Source of the DNA: Spirochaetaceae bacterium
GTDB lineage: Bacteria; Spirochaetota; Spirochaetia; DSM-27196; PXBQ01
NCBI GenBank assembly: GCA_007695285.1
Contig: REEC01000117.1
Span: 1-64,000 of the forward strand
DNA: 64,000 nt
Reading direction: 5' to 3'
A program made the position numbers and the translations under genes. Below are positions 46,831 to 56,502 of the stretch, one piece after another (position 1 is the stretch's first letter; every line of letters begins with the position of its first letter). The notes beneath the pieces were generated by a model. It was given only the letters and a program-made list of their open reading frames with translations. It was not told the origin of the DNA and made no database searches.

Positions 46831-48036
46831 ATGAACGTACGCGCGCGGATTCAAGATGCCGCGAAGGAACTCGCGGAGCGGATGATCGGTATCCGGCGCG
46901 AGTTTCACAGACACCCGGAGCTGTCGTTTCACGAGCACGACACCGCTCAAAGGCTTTCGCAGATTCTGACCGAAGAGAAGATCGCTCATCGCACCGAAGT
47001 CGCGGGAACCGGGATAATCGCCGAGATCACGGGCGCACGCGCCATGACCCGGCCGCTCGTGGTCCTCAGAACCGACATCGACGCTTTGCCGATCACCGAA
47101 GAGACGGGGTACGCGTTTTCGTCGCAAAACCCCGGCGTGATGCACGCGTGTGGCCACGATGTTCACATGACGTGTGTCCTCGGCGCCGCGTTCGTCCTGT
47201 CGCGCCTTGCTGACGTCCTGCCGGGTAGGGTCAGGCTGCTTTTTCAACCGGCAGAAGAAAAAATTCCGGGTGGTGCGATCGGCATGATCGACGCCGGTGC
47301 GCTGCGCGATCCCATCCCTTCTACGGTGATCGGGCAGCACATCAACCCGACGATGAAAGTCGGCACGGTCGGCTTTCGGGCGGGTTTGCACATGGCGTCG
47401 GCCGACGATGTGTACGTAACGATACGCGGGCACGGAGCGCACGGAGCGCAGCCCGACCGGTCGGTCGATCCGGTCGTAATCGGCGCTCAGATCGTCACGG
47501 CTCTGCAGCAGATCGTATCGCGCAACGCCGCACCCGAGACACCGTCGGTCCTGACGTTCGGGCGCTTCATCGCCGACGGAGCCACCAACGTAATACCGAA
47601 CTCGGTGTATCTCGAAGGCACCTTTCGCACGGTCGACGAGCGGTGGCGCACGGCCGCGCACGCGAAGATCAAGGCCTCGATTTCAGGCATCTGCGATGCG
47701 CTCGGGGCACACGCCGAGGTGGAGATCGTTAAGGGCTACCCGTGTCTCGAAAACGATCATAGGGTAACCGCGCGGCTTCGCGAGTACGCGGAGCAGTACG
47801 TCGGCGCCGAACGCGTCACCGAACTTCCTCTCACGATGGGCGCCGAAGACTTTGCGTACTACGGGCGCGAACGGCCGGCGTGCTTCTACAACCTTGGCGT
47901 GACCGCGATCGACAACGCCGAACCCGAACCGCTTCATTCGTCGAGGCTGCTGATCGATGAGCGGTGCATCGAACTCGGCGCGGGTCTGCTCGCGTGGAAC
48001 GCGTACAACGAGCTGTTGCACGCCTCGGCAGAGTGA
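46831..48036 (+). CDS. M20 family amidohydrolase/metallopeptidase
   Basis: IRREFHRHPELSFHEHDT, LRTDIDALPITEETG, PGVMHACGHDVHMT, GAHGAQP, MGAEDFAYY. Confidence 0.93.
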   Translation: MNVRARIQDAAKELAERMIGIRREFHRHPELSFHEHDTAQRLSQILTEEKIAHRTEVAGTGIIAEITGARAMTRPLVVLRTDIDALPITEETGYAFSSQNPGVMHACGHDVHMTCVLGAAFVLSRLADVLPGRVRLLFQPAEEKIPGGAIGMIDAGALRDPIPSTVIGQHINPTMKVGTVGFRAGLHMASADDVYVTIRGHGAHGAQPDRSVDPVVIGAQIVTALQQIVSRNAAPETPSVLTFGRFIADGATNVIPNSVYLEGTFRTVDERWRTAAHAKIKASISGICDALGAHAEVEIVKGYPCLENDHRVTARLREYAEQYVGAERVTELPLTMGAEDFAYYGRERPACFYNLGVTAIDNAEPEPLHSSRLLIDERCIELGAGLLAWNAYNELLHASAE

Positions 48037-48106
48037 ACAACCGCGCCCGTTGTGCCTCCGCGCTCCCGTTGAAACTCGCGTCGGGTGTGCTGTATCCTGT
48101 GCCGAC

Positions 48107-49786
48107 ATGACCGAAGCACCCGACCGCGTTACCCCTCTCATAGTTCAGAGCGACGGATCACTTCTTCTCGACGTTCACGATCCCGGCTATGAAGTTGCCC
48201 GGAACGACATATCACCGTTTGCCGAGCTCGAGAAGTCTCCTGAACATATGCACACGTACCGAATGTCACCGCTTTCGCTCTGGAACGCCGCATCGGCGAG
48301 TTTCAGCCCGGAGTTCGTCCTCGAGACTCTGATAAGATACTCGCGCTTCCCGGTTCCCGAGAACGTCGGGTTCTCGGTCCGAGAGACGATGTCGCGGTTC
48401 GGGCGCGTGATACTCACCGAGGCCGACGAGCCCGGGCACTTGATTCTCCAAGTCGCCGATGAGGCGATCCGCGCCGAGATCTCCGGCACGAAGTCGGTGG
48501 CGAAACTGATCGAACCGTACGGAGATAACGGGTTTCTCGTCCGGTTGTACGACCGTGGAACGATCAAACAGGAACTCGTCAAGATCGGATGGCCGGTCAA
48601 GGACGAAGCGCCGCTGCTCGACGGCGACGCTTTTACCGTTCAACTGCGCGGAACCACGCGGAACGGCGGCGAGTTCACGGTTCGCGACTACCAGTCCGAG
48701 GCGGCGCGCGCGTTTCACGGCAACGGCCTGCCGGGATCGGGTTTCGGCACGGTCGTTCTCCCGTGTGGAGCAGGCAAGACGATCGTCGGCATGGCGGTCA
48801 TGGAGAAAGCGCAGACCAACACGTTGATCCTCACGACCAACGTCGCCGCGGTGCACCAGTGGATGGACGAACTCGCCGACAAGACCGAGATCGACCCCGA
48901 CGACATCGGCGAGTACACCGGCGATACAAAGAACATCAAGCCGATCACGATCGCAACGTATCAGATTCTCGTGTGGCGCGCGGACCGCGAGTCCGACTTC
49001 CCGCACTTCTCGCTCTTCCGCAAACGAAAATGGGGTCTGATCATTTACGACGAAGTTCATCTGCTGCCCGCGCCGGTCTTTCGCGTCACGGCGGAGATCC
49101 AGGCGATTCGCCGCCTTGGGCTCACGGCGACGCTCGTCCGCGAGGATGGCCGTGCGGACGACGTGTTTTCTCTCGTCGGGCCGAAACGATACGACGTGCC
49201 GTGGAAGGAACTCGAGAAAAAGGGTTGGATCGCCGAGGCGTACTGCCACGAGATCCGCGTCGACCTTCCGGCCGACAAGAAGATTCCGTACGCGGTCGCC
49301 GATCGACGCGAGAAGTTTCGGATCGCGAGCGAGAATCCGCGCAAGATCGAGATAACCCGTCAACTCGTCGCGAATCATCCCGAGGATCACATTCTCGTGA
49401 TAGGACAGTACCTCGATCAGCTCGCGGAGATCGCGAGCGACCTCGACGTACCGATTATCACGGGTAAAACGCCGAACGCCGAACGCGAAGCGATTTACCA
49501 CGACTTTCGCGCCGGCAAGACACGCATTATCGTCGTCTCAAAGGTCGCGAACTTCGCGATCGATCTGCCGGACGCGTCGGTCGCGATCCAGGTTTCGGGC
49601 ACGTTCGGCTCACGGCAGGAAGAAGCGCAGCGGCTCGGTCGGATCCTCAGACCAAAAAAGCGGAACTCGACGTTTTACTCAATCGTATCGCGCTACACGA
49701 CCGAGGAGCAGTTCGCGGCGAATCGCCAGAAATTCCTTACCGAGCAAGGGTACAAGTATCATATCGAACTGTGGAACACCGAATGA
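48107..49786 (+). CDS. XPB/ERCC3-type DNA repair helicase
   Basis: GTVVLPCGAGKTIVGMAVM, LIIYDEVHLLPAPVFR (DEVH), RLGLTATLVREDGR, FGSRQEEAQRLGRILRPK. Confidence 0.92.
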   Translation: MTEAPDRVTPLIVQSDGSLLLDVHDPGYEVARNDISPFAELEKSPEHMHTYRMSPLSLWNAASASFSPEFVLETLIRYSRFPVPENVGFSVRETMSRFGRVILTEADEPGHLILQVADEAIRAEISGTKSVAKLIEPYGDNGFLVRLYDRGTIKQELVKIGWPVKDEAPLLDGDAFTVQLRGTTRNGGEFTVRDYQSEAARAFHGNGLPGSGFGTVVLPCGAGKTIVGMAVMEKAQTNTLILTTNVAAVHQWMDELADKTEIDPDDIGEYTGDTKNIKPITIATYQILVWRADRESDFPHFSLFRKRKWGLIIYDEVHLLPAPVFRVTAEIQAIRRLGLTATLVREDGRADDVFSLVGPKRYDVPWKELEKKGWIAEAYCHEIRVDLPADKKIPYAVADRREKFRIASENPRKIEITRQLVANHPEDHILVIGQYLDQLAEIASDLDVPIITGKTPNAEREAIYHDFRAGKTRIIVVSKVANFAIDLPDASVAIQVSGTFGSRQEEAQRLGRILRPKKRNSTFYSIVSRYTTEEQFAANRQKFLTEQGYKYHIELWNTE

Positions 49787-51774
49787 GCGACGAACTGCGG
49801 TGGCGGGCGAGTCTCGTTCGACTCCCCGACGAGATATTTTTCGAGTTGATCCGAAACTACGTCGGCGAGGTCAAGACGCCGTTCAACAAACACGATCTGA
49901 TCGCGCGTCTCGAGTCCTTTCTCCGCAGTCCGAGAGTTCACGATAGAATCGTCAGTTTGATCGACTCGACCGATGCGAAAATACTGTCGGCTATAGCGCT
50001 GCTGCACGAGCCGACGTACGACACGCTGTTCGAGTTCTTCGAACACCAAATCGCACCGATCGATCTTCATCACCGCGTCCTGAATCTTGAGGAGCGTCTT
50101 GTGATTTACTCGGATCCCGAGTCGCGGAAGATCCGGTTCACGCCGTTCTTGTCCGATACGATCGCCAACTCGGTCGTACGGACCGAAAACATCGTGCAGT
50201 TCGTCCCGTTCAACACAACGACGGCTCGTTCACCGTGGCTTACAGACGCGTTCCTGCTCGGCTTATTCTCGTACCTTTCCGACGCCCCGGACCCGTTTAA
50301 AACCGCGGGTGGCGTGAAAAAGCGCGTCGCCGACGAGATGCGCGCGGTTTTCCCGGGGATCGAGACGCGACTCGGGACAGCGACGCGCCTCGATGCGATT
50401 CTCAGCGCGCTCACGAAACTCGCTCTGCTACGCCCCGACTCCGGCAGGACGACCGTCGCGATCGATGACTGGGTTGCGTACGGCGAGTTAACTCCGTACT
50501 TGCGACGCGTCAATATGTACGCCGCGTGCCTCGCGACGAGTCCTGCCGAGATCGCGGACATCGCGGAGCTTCTCTCGCACCTCGACGCGGCAATCCCTCC
50601 CGATGTCGCGTTCGACCGTGATACGTTCGACCGTATCGTGCGGCTTGTCCGGATCAATACGGGCCGGCGGTCTGCGTTGACCGGCGAGTACTTCGAGATT
50701 CTGATCGATCTTCACGTGATCATCGACGAGCAAGACCGGTATTGGTGGAATACCCGTGCGTTTCGCGATCCGTCGTTTGCCACACCGGAGCCGCACGAGT
50801 CGCCGCTCATCGTGCATCCGAATCTTGAAATTACCGTGAAACCGTGGGTCGAGTTCATTGAGGGCCTTCGCGTATGCCACACGATGAAGATCCGCGTTTT
50901 CGACGTGTACGCACGGTACGAACTCGACAAAACCTCGCTCTTCCGGGCGCTCGACGACGGTGTGACGGTCGAAGAAGTCAAAGCGCGCTTTGAGGCGCTC
51001 GCACCGGTACCACAAAACTTCGGATTCATGCTCGACGCGTGGGCGGATGAACACGGCAGCGTACAAATCCTCGACGGGATCGCCATCGTCGTCGATGAGG
51101 ACCGTCGCCACATAATCGAACACTACGGGCCTTTCCAGCGTCACGTACGCCGCGCGCTCGCTCCGGGGGTATACCTCATGGCGCGCGCCGACGAACCGCA
51201 ATGGCGAGCGGAACTCGCCGCCGCGGGCATTTCACCGGTCCCCGAGACGCGACGGTTTACGGGCGATCACGTTACACGAGATACGGCGCCCCGCTGGAGT
51301 ACGAGCGGCGTGCAGCCCGTCACGGTCCTCAAGCCGGGCCCCGGCGCGTACACGCCGGACGACACCGCAGCTGTTCGCGCACGGATTATCGAGTCCGCTG
51401 ACCTTGAGTCGCTCACCGACGATCAGCGCCTCGAGTTCACGCGGCGCGTCGAGTCGCGCGTTATCCTCTTCCCCGAACAGGTTGCCGCCGCGGTCGCCCG
51501 AACCGAAAAAGTCGAGGCGAAAGGGCTGGATTATATCGGAAAGGTCCGGTTGATCGAACAGGTCCTGCGCGGGCGCGGCACCGCGCTCGAGATCGTCGAA
51601 CGGAGCGCGACCGGCGCGCCGAAGAAACACCTCATCCGCCCCGAAAGCCTCGACAAAAAAGCCACGGAGTTGGTTCTGGTCGGCACGACGATCCCCGACG
51701 GAGGTGCGATTCGGATCCGGGTTGGAAAGATCGGCGTGGTCAGAAAGGTCAGAACCGGTCTCTTCCACGAGTGA
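49783..51774 (+). CDS. Helicase-associated (XPB/Ssl2-like, Helicase_C_3-type) protein
   Basis: ATGA overlap with the XPB gene; no Walker motif; LIVHPNLEITVKPWVE segment typical of these XPB-linked proteins. Confidence 0.65.
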   Translation: MSDELRWRASLVRLPDEIFFELIRNYVGEVKTPFNKHDLIARLESFLRSPRVHDRIVSLIDSTDAKILSAIALLHEPTYDTLFEFFEHQIAPIDLHHRVLNLEERLVIYSDPESRKIRFTPFLSDTIANSVVRTENIVQFVPFNTTTARSPWLTDAFLLGLFSYLSDAPDPFKTAGGVKKRVADEMRAVFPGIETRLGTATRLDAILSALTKLALLRPDSGRTTVAIDDWVAYGELTPYLRRVNMYAACLATSPAEIADIAELLSHLDAAIPPDVAFDRDTFDRIVRLVRINTGRRSALTGEYFEILIDLHVIIDEQDRYWWNTRAFRDPSFATPEPHESPLIVHPNLEITVKPWVEFIEGLRVCHTMKIRVFDVYARYELDKTSLFRALDDGVTVEEVKARFEALAPVPQNFGFMLDAWADEHGSVQILDGIAIVVDEDRRHIIEHYGPFQRHVRRALAPGVYLMARADEPQWRAELAAAGISPVPETRRFTGDHVTRDTAPRWSTSGVQPVTVLKPGPGAYTPDDTAAVRARIIESADLESLTDDQRLEFTRRVESRVILFPEQVAAAVARTEKVEAKGLDYIGKVRLIEQVLRGRGTALEIVERSATGAPKKHLIRPESLDKKATELVLVGTTIPDGGAIRIRVGKIGVVRKVRTGLFHE

Positions 51775-53314
51775 ACTCGGACAGCACTCCCGAGAACAAC
51801 GCGTACTGAGCTTCCGCCTGTTTCTCAAACATCGTCCGGCCGGTCACGATCGGGCATCCGGCACGCCGCGCGCGGCCGAGCATCTTCGTGATCTCGGGTG
51901 TATACACGATGTCGTACACGATCTCGTGCCCCGCAAAAGAAAACTCCGGGATCGGGTCGTCGTCCTCGAGCGGTTCCATCCCGACGCTCGTCGTCTGCAC
52001 GATGATGTCGCTGTACCGGCGCAGAAGATCCATCCCGCCCGCGTCGAGTCCCCCGGACGCGGCGAGGTCGAACTCACGCTTGAGCGCGTCGGCCCTCTCG
52101 ACCGTCCTGTTCAAGACACACACGCCCGCGCCCTCAGACCGGAGCGCCGCGCACACCGCGCGCGCGGCACCACCCGCGCCGATCACACTCGCGCGCATCC
52201 CCGCTACCTTTCGTCCGGTAATCGTCCTCAACGGCGACAGAAATCCCGCGATGTCGGTGTTGAACCCGGCCCACCGTGGAGAAGACTCCAGATGTGAGCC
52301 GCCCGATTGCGTTCCTCCCTGTTGCGTCTCCGTCAGCGGCAACCGCACAAGCGTATTGCACGCGCGCGTGGTCCGGACGTCGCCGTCGGTCTGCGCGAGC
52401 CGCGGCAGGACGGCTTGTTTGTGCGGTATCGTGACCGAGACGCCGAGGATCTCAAGCGATCGGGCGACGGTCCAGAAGTCTTCGATTCTGTCTACTTGAA
52501 TCGGCACGTACACGGCGTCGAGCCGGTCGTCGGAAAACCGGCGATTGTGGTAGTTCGGTGACCGCGAGTGCATGACCGGATTCCCGATCACGGCGAACAC
52601 CGCGGTTCCGCGGGATACGTCCCGGTACCGATATACCTCGACCATCGTCGCCGGATCGATATGTCCCGGCGCCGCTGAGTGCCCCGGGGATGAAACAAAA
52701 GAAAGGTAACACCCAAGCCGTGGAGCGAGCACGCGCGTCGGGAACCCGTACTCTCCCATACCCAGAACGATTTTCTCGCGAGCGGCCGTGTCGAGAGCCG
52801 CGTCGATCAGTCGCGCGAGATCCGCGGTCGACCGTGGAGTGACGGCGAGCTTCCCAATCTCACCGGGACGCGCGCAGAGCCGCGCGATCGCCTCGGCCGG
52901 GTCGGACGTGATCCCCGTGAAGTCGTGCAGCGAGCGGATCACGCGGACGCCCGCAGCCCGCGCTTCGGCCGCGAGCGCCCGTCCCGCCTCCGACTCTTCC
53001 AGATCGATCTCGAGGTCGACGTGTGAGTAGCCCGCTCGTAAACTCTCCGCGATGACCTCGAGCCGCCGCTGCTCACCGTTCTGCCAGCTCCCACCGTCGC
53101 GCGTCCGCCGAACCGTCAGGATCACGCCCCCCGACAACTCGCGAACGCCGGGCAAAGCAGCGCGCAGATGTTCGGGAAACGAACTGATCGGCTCCACGCT
53201 TGCGGAATCGAGCCGATCGGCGCGAAACTCGATTGCGTCGATTTTCGAGAGATACGGCCGAATTAGCCGGATGTTTTCCGCGACTGTACCGCCGGTAACC
53301 GAAAGGCAGATCAT
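51749..53314 (-). CDS. Bifunctional type I 3-dehydroquinate dehydratase/shikimate dehydrogenase (AroD-AroE)
   Basis: AroD: VDLEIDLEE, SLHDFTGI, GKLAVTPRS. AroE: VIGNPVMHSRSPNYHNRRF, VTIPHKQAVL, GAGGAARAVCAAL. Confidence 0.93.
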   Translation of the reverse strand: MICLSVTGGTVAENIRLIRPYLSKIDAIEFRADRLDSASVEPISSFPEHLRAALPGVRELSGGVILTVRRTRDGGSWQNGEQRRLEVIAESLRAGYSHVDLEIDLEESEAGRALAAEARAAGVRVIRSLHDFTGITSDPAEAIARLCARPGEIGKLAVTPRSTADLARLIDAALDTAAREKIVLGMGEYGFPTRVLAPRLGCYLSFVSSPGHSAAPGHIDPATMVEVYRYRDVSRGTAVFAVIGNPVMHSRSPNYHNRRFSDDRLDAVYVPIQVDRIEDFWTVARSLEILGVSVTIPHKQAVLPRLAQTDGDVRTTRACNTLVRLPLTETQQGGTQSGGSHLESSPRWAGFNTDIAGFLSPLRTITGRKVAGMRASVIGAGGAARAVCAALRSEGAGVCVLNRTVERADALKREFDLAASGGLDAGGMDLLRRYSDIIVQTTSVGMEPLEDDDPIPEFSFAGHEIVYDIVYTPEITKMLGRARRAGCPIVTGRTMFEKQAEAQYALFSGVLSEFTRGRDRF

Positions 53315-53316
53315 CG

Positions 53317-54717
53317 CTACGCGTCCGCTCCGGGCAAAAAACCGCCGCCGGAGATGAGCCGTTCGAACGATTCGGAGTCGACCGGTTTGGAGTAGAAGTA
53401 GCCCTGGATAAACCGGCAACCTTCGGCGTACAAGAAATCGCGCTGTCCGCGATTCTCAACGCCCTCGGCGAGCGTCTCGATCCGGATGTTGCGCGCGAGC
53501 GAGATGATCGCTCGGACAATCTCCTGGTTGTCGAGATTTGTGTGGACGTCGTCGATGAACGATTTATCGATCTTGAGAGTGTCGATCGGAAACTTGCCGA
53601 GGTAACTGAACGACGAGTACCCGGTGCCGAAGTCGTCGATCGAAAGGCGAATCCCCAGATCCCGCAGTTCGCGCATTTTTCGGATCGCGCTCTCGGGGTT
53701 CTCCATGACGGTTCGCTCGGTCAGCTCGAGCTTCAGGAAGCGCCCGTCGAGTTTGACCGCGCTCAACACGCCCTTAACCCGATCGATCAGATCGTGCTGT
53801 TTGAACTGCGACGGCGACAGGTTCACCGAGACGAACAGATCGTCAAAACCACGATTATGCCACTCCGCCACTTGCCGGCACGCGCTGAACAGCACCCACT
53901 GCCCGATCTGGCGTATCAAGCCGGTCTCCTCGGCGATCGGTATGAACCGAGCCGGAGACACGGCCCCGAGCGTCGCGTTCCGCCACCGGATTAACGCCTC
54001 GGCTCCGCGAATTCTGTGTTCCGTGTCGACAAACGGTTGAAAATAGACCTCGAACTCCGCAAAATCCGCATCGATCGCGGCCGACAATCTCCGGTCGATC
54101 TCGTACCGATCGCGGTATCGTTGGCCCATCTGGTCGGTGTACAAGATAGAACCGAGACGCCACCTCTCGGCCTCCTCGAGCGCGATTTCGGCGTTCGAGA
54201 TCAAATCTTCGCGTGAGCTGCCGTTGGCCGGGTACACGGAAAAACCGATGTAGCAGCCGAACGAGATATCCTCCGCGGGCTGCTCGTGCGGCTGCTGCAC
54301 GACGTTCAAAATACGCTCACCGATCGCCACGACCTCCGAGATGCCCGAAACCGAAGGAAGCACGATCAAAAACTCATCGAGTCTGTCCGACTGGAAGAGC
54401 GTCTCGCCGATCACCGACTGGATACGGAGGATCGTCTTGAACAACAGTACGCGACTTCTGTCGCGAGCATTTTTAATCTTGGCGTACGAGCTGTCGAGTC
54501 GAAGCATGGCGACCGATAACGATGTGCCCGATTCCTGTGCCTGCAGGAACACGTCGTCGAAGTGTCGGTCGAACAACCGCCGAATCGGGAGCCCCGTGTA
54601 CGGGTCCTGATTCAACAGTGTCTCGAGTTCCTCGTTTTTTTCTCGGAGCGTCCGGTTTTCTTCAATCAGACCGGAAAACCCGTCGCTGCTCACTTGATCG
54701 TCACGCACGCCCGGCAT
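53317..54717 (-). CDS. Diguanylate cyclase-like (degenerate GGDEF) / EAL phosphodiesterase
   Basis: DPYTGLPIRRLFDRHF...RLDEF; EAL domain GAEALIRW, VNLSPSQF, LELTE, IDDFGTGYSS, LKIDKSFI, AEGVE. Confidence 0.92.
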   Translation of the reverse strand: MPGVRDDQVSSDGFSGLIEENRTLREKNEELETLLNQDPYTGLPIRRLFDRHFDDVFLQAQESGTSLSVAMLRLDSSYAKIKNARDRSRVLLFKTILRIQSVIGETLFQSDRLDEFLIVLPSVSGISEVVAIGERILNVVQQPHEQPAEDISFGCYIGFSVYPANGSSREDLISNAEIALEEAERWRLGSILYTDQMGQRYRDRYEIDRRLSAAIDADFAEFEVYFQPFVDTEHRIRGAEALIRWRNATLGAVSPARFIPIAEETGLIRQIGQWVLFSACRQVAEWHNRGFDDLFVSVNLSPSQFKQHDLIDRVKGVLSAVKLDGRFLKLELTERTVMENPESAIRKMRELRDLGIRLSIDDFGTGYSSFSYLGKFPIDTLKIDKSFIDDVHTNLDNQEIVRAIISLARNIRIETLAEGVENRGQRDFLYAEGCRFIQGYFYSKPVDSESFERLISGGGFLPGADA

Positions 54718-54765
54718 TATTCCTCAAATACGCGAAAAACACAATAATAATCCTATTTTTGCGGA

Positions 54766-55323
54766 TTATACCGTGTCCGTCCGGAACGGCACCCCAAGGT
54801 GCTCGGCGATCCGTGTTCCGATCATCGACAACTCACCCGACGACCGGCTGTCCTCGAGGAAGAGCGAGCGATCTCTCGTCTCGACGACGAGTTTCGCGAT
54901 CTCTACACCGCGGCTCATCGACCCCGTGAACAAGCCCCCGTCGCGTCGCGGCAGATCGCGCTTCTTTGAGAGCACAACCGACTGCAGAACAACGGCGCAC
55001 ACATCGGAGGCAGCCACGACCGACGCGCGCAGTGGTATGCCGACGAACCGCGTTCGCCGTTCCACCGAATCCCCCCTGCGGAATACGACTCTGGTATCCC
55101 AACCGGAGACGCCGAAACAGACGAGCAGGACTGCGAAGTAAAAAACCGTTCCGCCCAACTGCTCGCGGGGAACACCACGGTCGGGATCGATTCCGACGAG
55201 AAACGCGACAAACAACAGGATCGCGAGGCCGAGAAACAGGACGCGACGCCGTGGACTCGTTTTCAGCGTCAACGACCCCGACGAGTCTTTATGCAAACTG
55301 AATCGCGATCCGACCGACAACAT
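54766..55323 (-). CDS. Hypothetical membrane protein
   Basis: 185 aa with two hydrophobic segments; downstream of oppF. Confidence 0.5.
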   Translation of the reverse strand: MLSVGSRFSLHKDSSGSLTLKTSPRRRVLFLGLAILLFVAFLVGIDPDRGVPREQLGGTVFYFAVLLVCFGVSGWDTRVVFRRGDSVERRTRFVGIPLRASVVAASDVCAVVLQSVVLSKKRDLPRRDGGLFTGSMSRGVEIAKLVVETRDRSLFLEDSRSSGELSMIGTRIAEHLGVPFRTDTV

Positions 55324-55347
55324 CGTCGTGCGCCGTACTTTTTTCCG

Positions 55348-56502
55348 TCACCCGTTCGGCGGGTTATGGCACGCGATCACGTGGCCGTTCCGGTCCTTCT
55401 CAAGGATCGGTGAAACGCGCGTACAGACGTCGGTGCGGTATAGGCACCGTGGGTTGAACGTGCATCCACTCGGCGGGTTGACGGGGCTCGGGACATCGCC
55501 CTCGAGAATTATTTGGTGTGAAACGTGATCGGGATCGGCAACAGGAACCGCAGAAAGAAGCGAGATCGTGTAGGGATGGCGCGGCGTCGCGTAGAGGTCC
55601 TCACCACCGGACAACTCGACGATCTTGCCGAGGTACATGACCGCGACGCGGTCGGAGATGTACTGAACGATGCTCAAGTCGTGCGCGATGAAGATGAACG
55701 TCAGGTCAAAATCGTCCTGCAATGAGATTAACAGGTTCAGAATCTGAGCCTGGATCGAGACGTCGAGCGCGCTCACCGGCTCGTCGCACACGATCAGCGA
55801 CGGGGTAAGCGACAACGCGCGCGCGATCCCGATCCGTTGCCGCTGTCCTCCCGAGAACTCGTGCGGATACCGGTTTGCGGCGAGCGATGGAAGGCCGACT
55901 TTGTCGAGCAGCTCGCGGACCCATTTGTCGAGGTCTGCGCCGCGGTGCGTCCCGTACTCGCGCGGTCCCTCGGCGATGATGTCCTTCACGACCATCTGCG
56001 GGTTCAACGACGCCCACGGATCCTGAAACACCATCTGGACGCGGCGGCGACATTCTTTGAGCGTATGCGTGTTCATCGAGAGAATGTCGGACCCCGACGC
56101 GCGCGCATCGGCTTTGTGCTTGAGATCCGAGATCTTTCGTTTGAGCGAGAGAACTCCGGAGTTCGTCAATGCGCGGAAATTCGAGAGCCCCATCGTCGCT
56201 TCGGCGAGTTCGGCTTCGAGATTCGTGCGTTGCTCGTCGAGCTCCGACACCTCCGCGACCACCTCGTCGATCGGGTCGATGAAAACGCGTCCCGCGTCCG
56301 GCTCGTACAGCCGAAGCAGACACCGACCGACCGTCGTCTTGCCGCACCCTGACTCACCGACAAGACCCAAGGTCTCGCCGCGACGAACGTCGAGGTTCAC
56401 CCCATCGACTGCCTTCAACGTGAGATTCTTCGCGGAAAACGGACTCGCCTTGACGGGGAAATACTTCTTGAGGCCCTGCACGCGCATCAAAACATCGCTC
56501 AT
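55348..56502 (-). CDS. oppF: Oligopeptide ABC transporter ATP-binding protein OppF
   Basis: [23 protein letters not shown]-type [32 protein letters not shown]. Confidence 0.93.
   Translation of the reverse strand: MSDVLMRVQGLKKYFPVKASPFSAKNLTLKAVDGVNLDVRRGETLGLVGESGCGKTTVGRCLLRLYEPDAGRVFIDPIDEVVAEVSELDEQRTNLEAELAEATMGLSNFRALTNSGVLSLKRKISDLKHKADARASGSDILSMNTHTLKECRRRVQMVFQDPWASLNPQMVVKDIIAEGPREYGTHRGADLDKWVRELLDKVGLPSLAANRYPHEFSGGQRQRIGIARALSLTPSLIVCDEPVSALDVSIQAQILNLLISLQDDFDLTFIFIAHDLSIVQYISDRVAVMYLGKIVELSGGEDLYATPRHPYTISLLSAVPVADPDHVSHQIILEGDVPSPVNPPSGCTFNPRCLYRTDVCTRVSPILEKDRNGHVIACHNPPNG

Noticed and set aside
46537-47661. 374-aa - strand ORF across the phoH/M20 divergent region
   Set aside because: It runs through a divergent promoter region and both neighbouring genes in the wrong frame.
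48266-49501. 411-aa - strand ORF antisense to the XPB helicase
   Set aside because: Arg/Val/Asp-rich shadow frame opposite a clear DEVH helicase.
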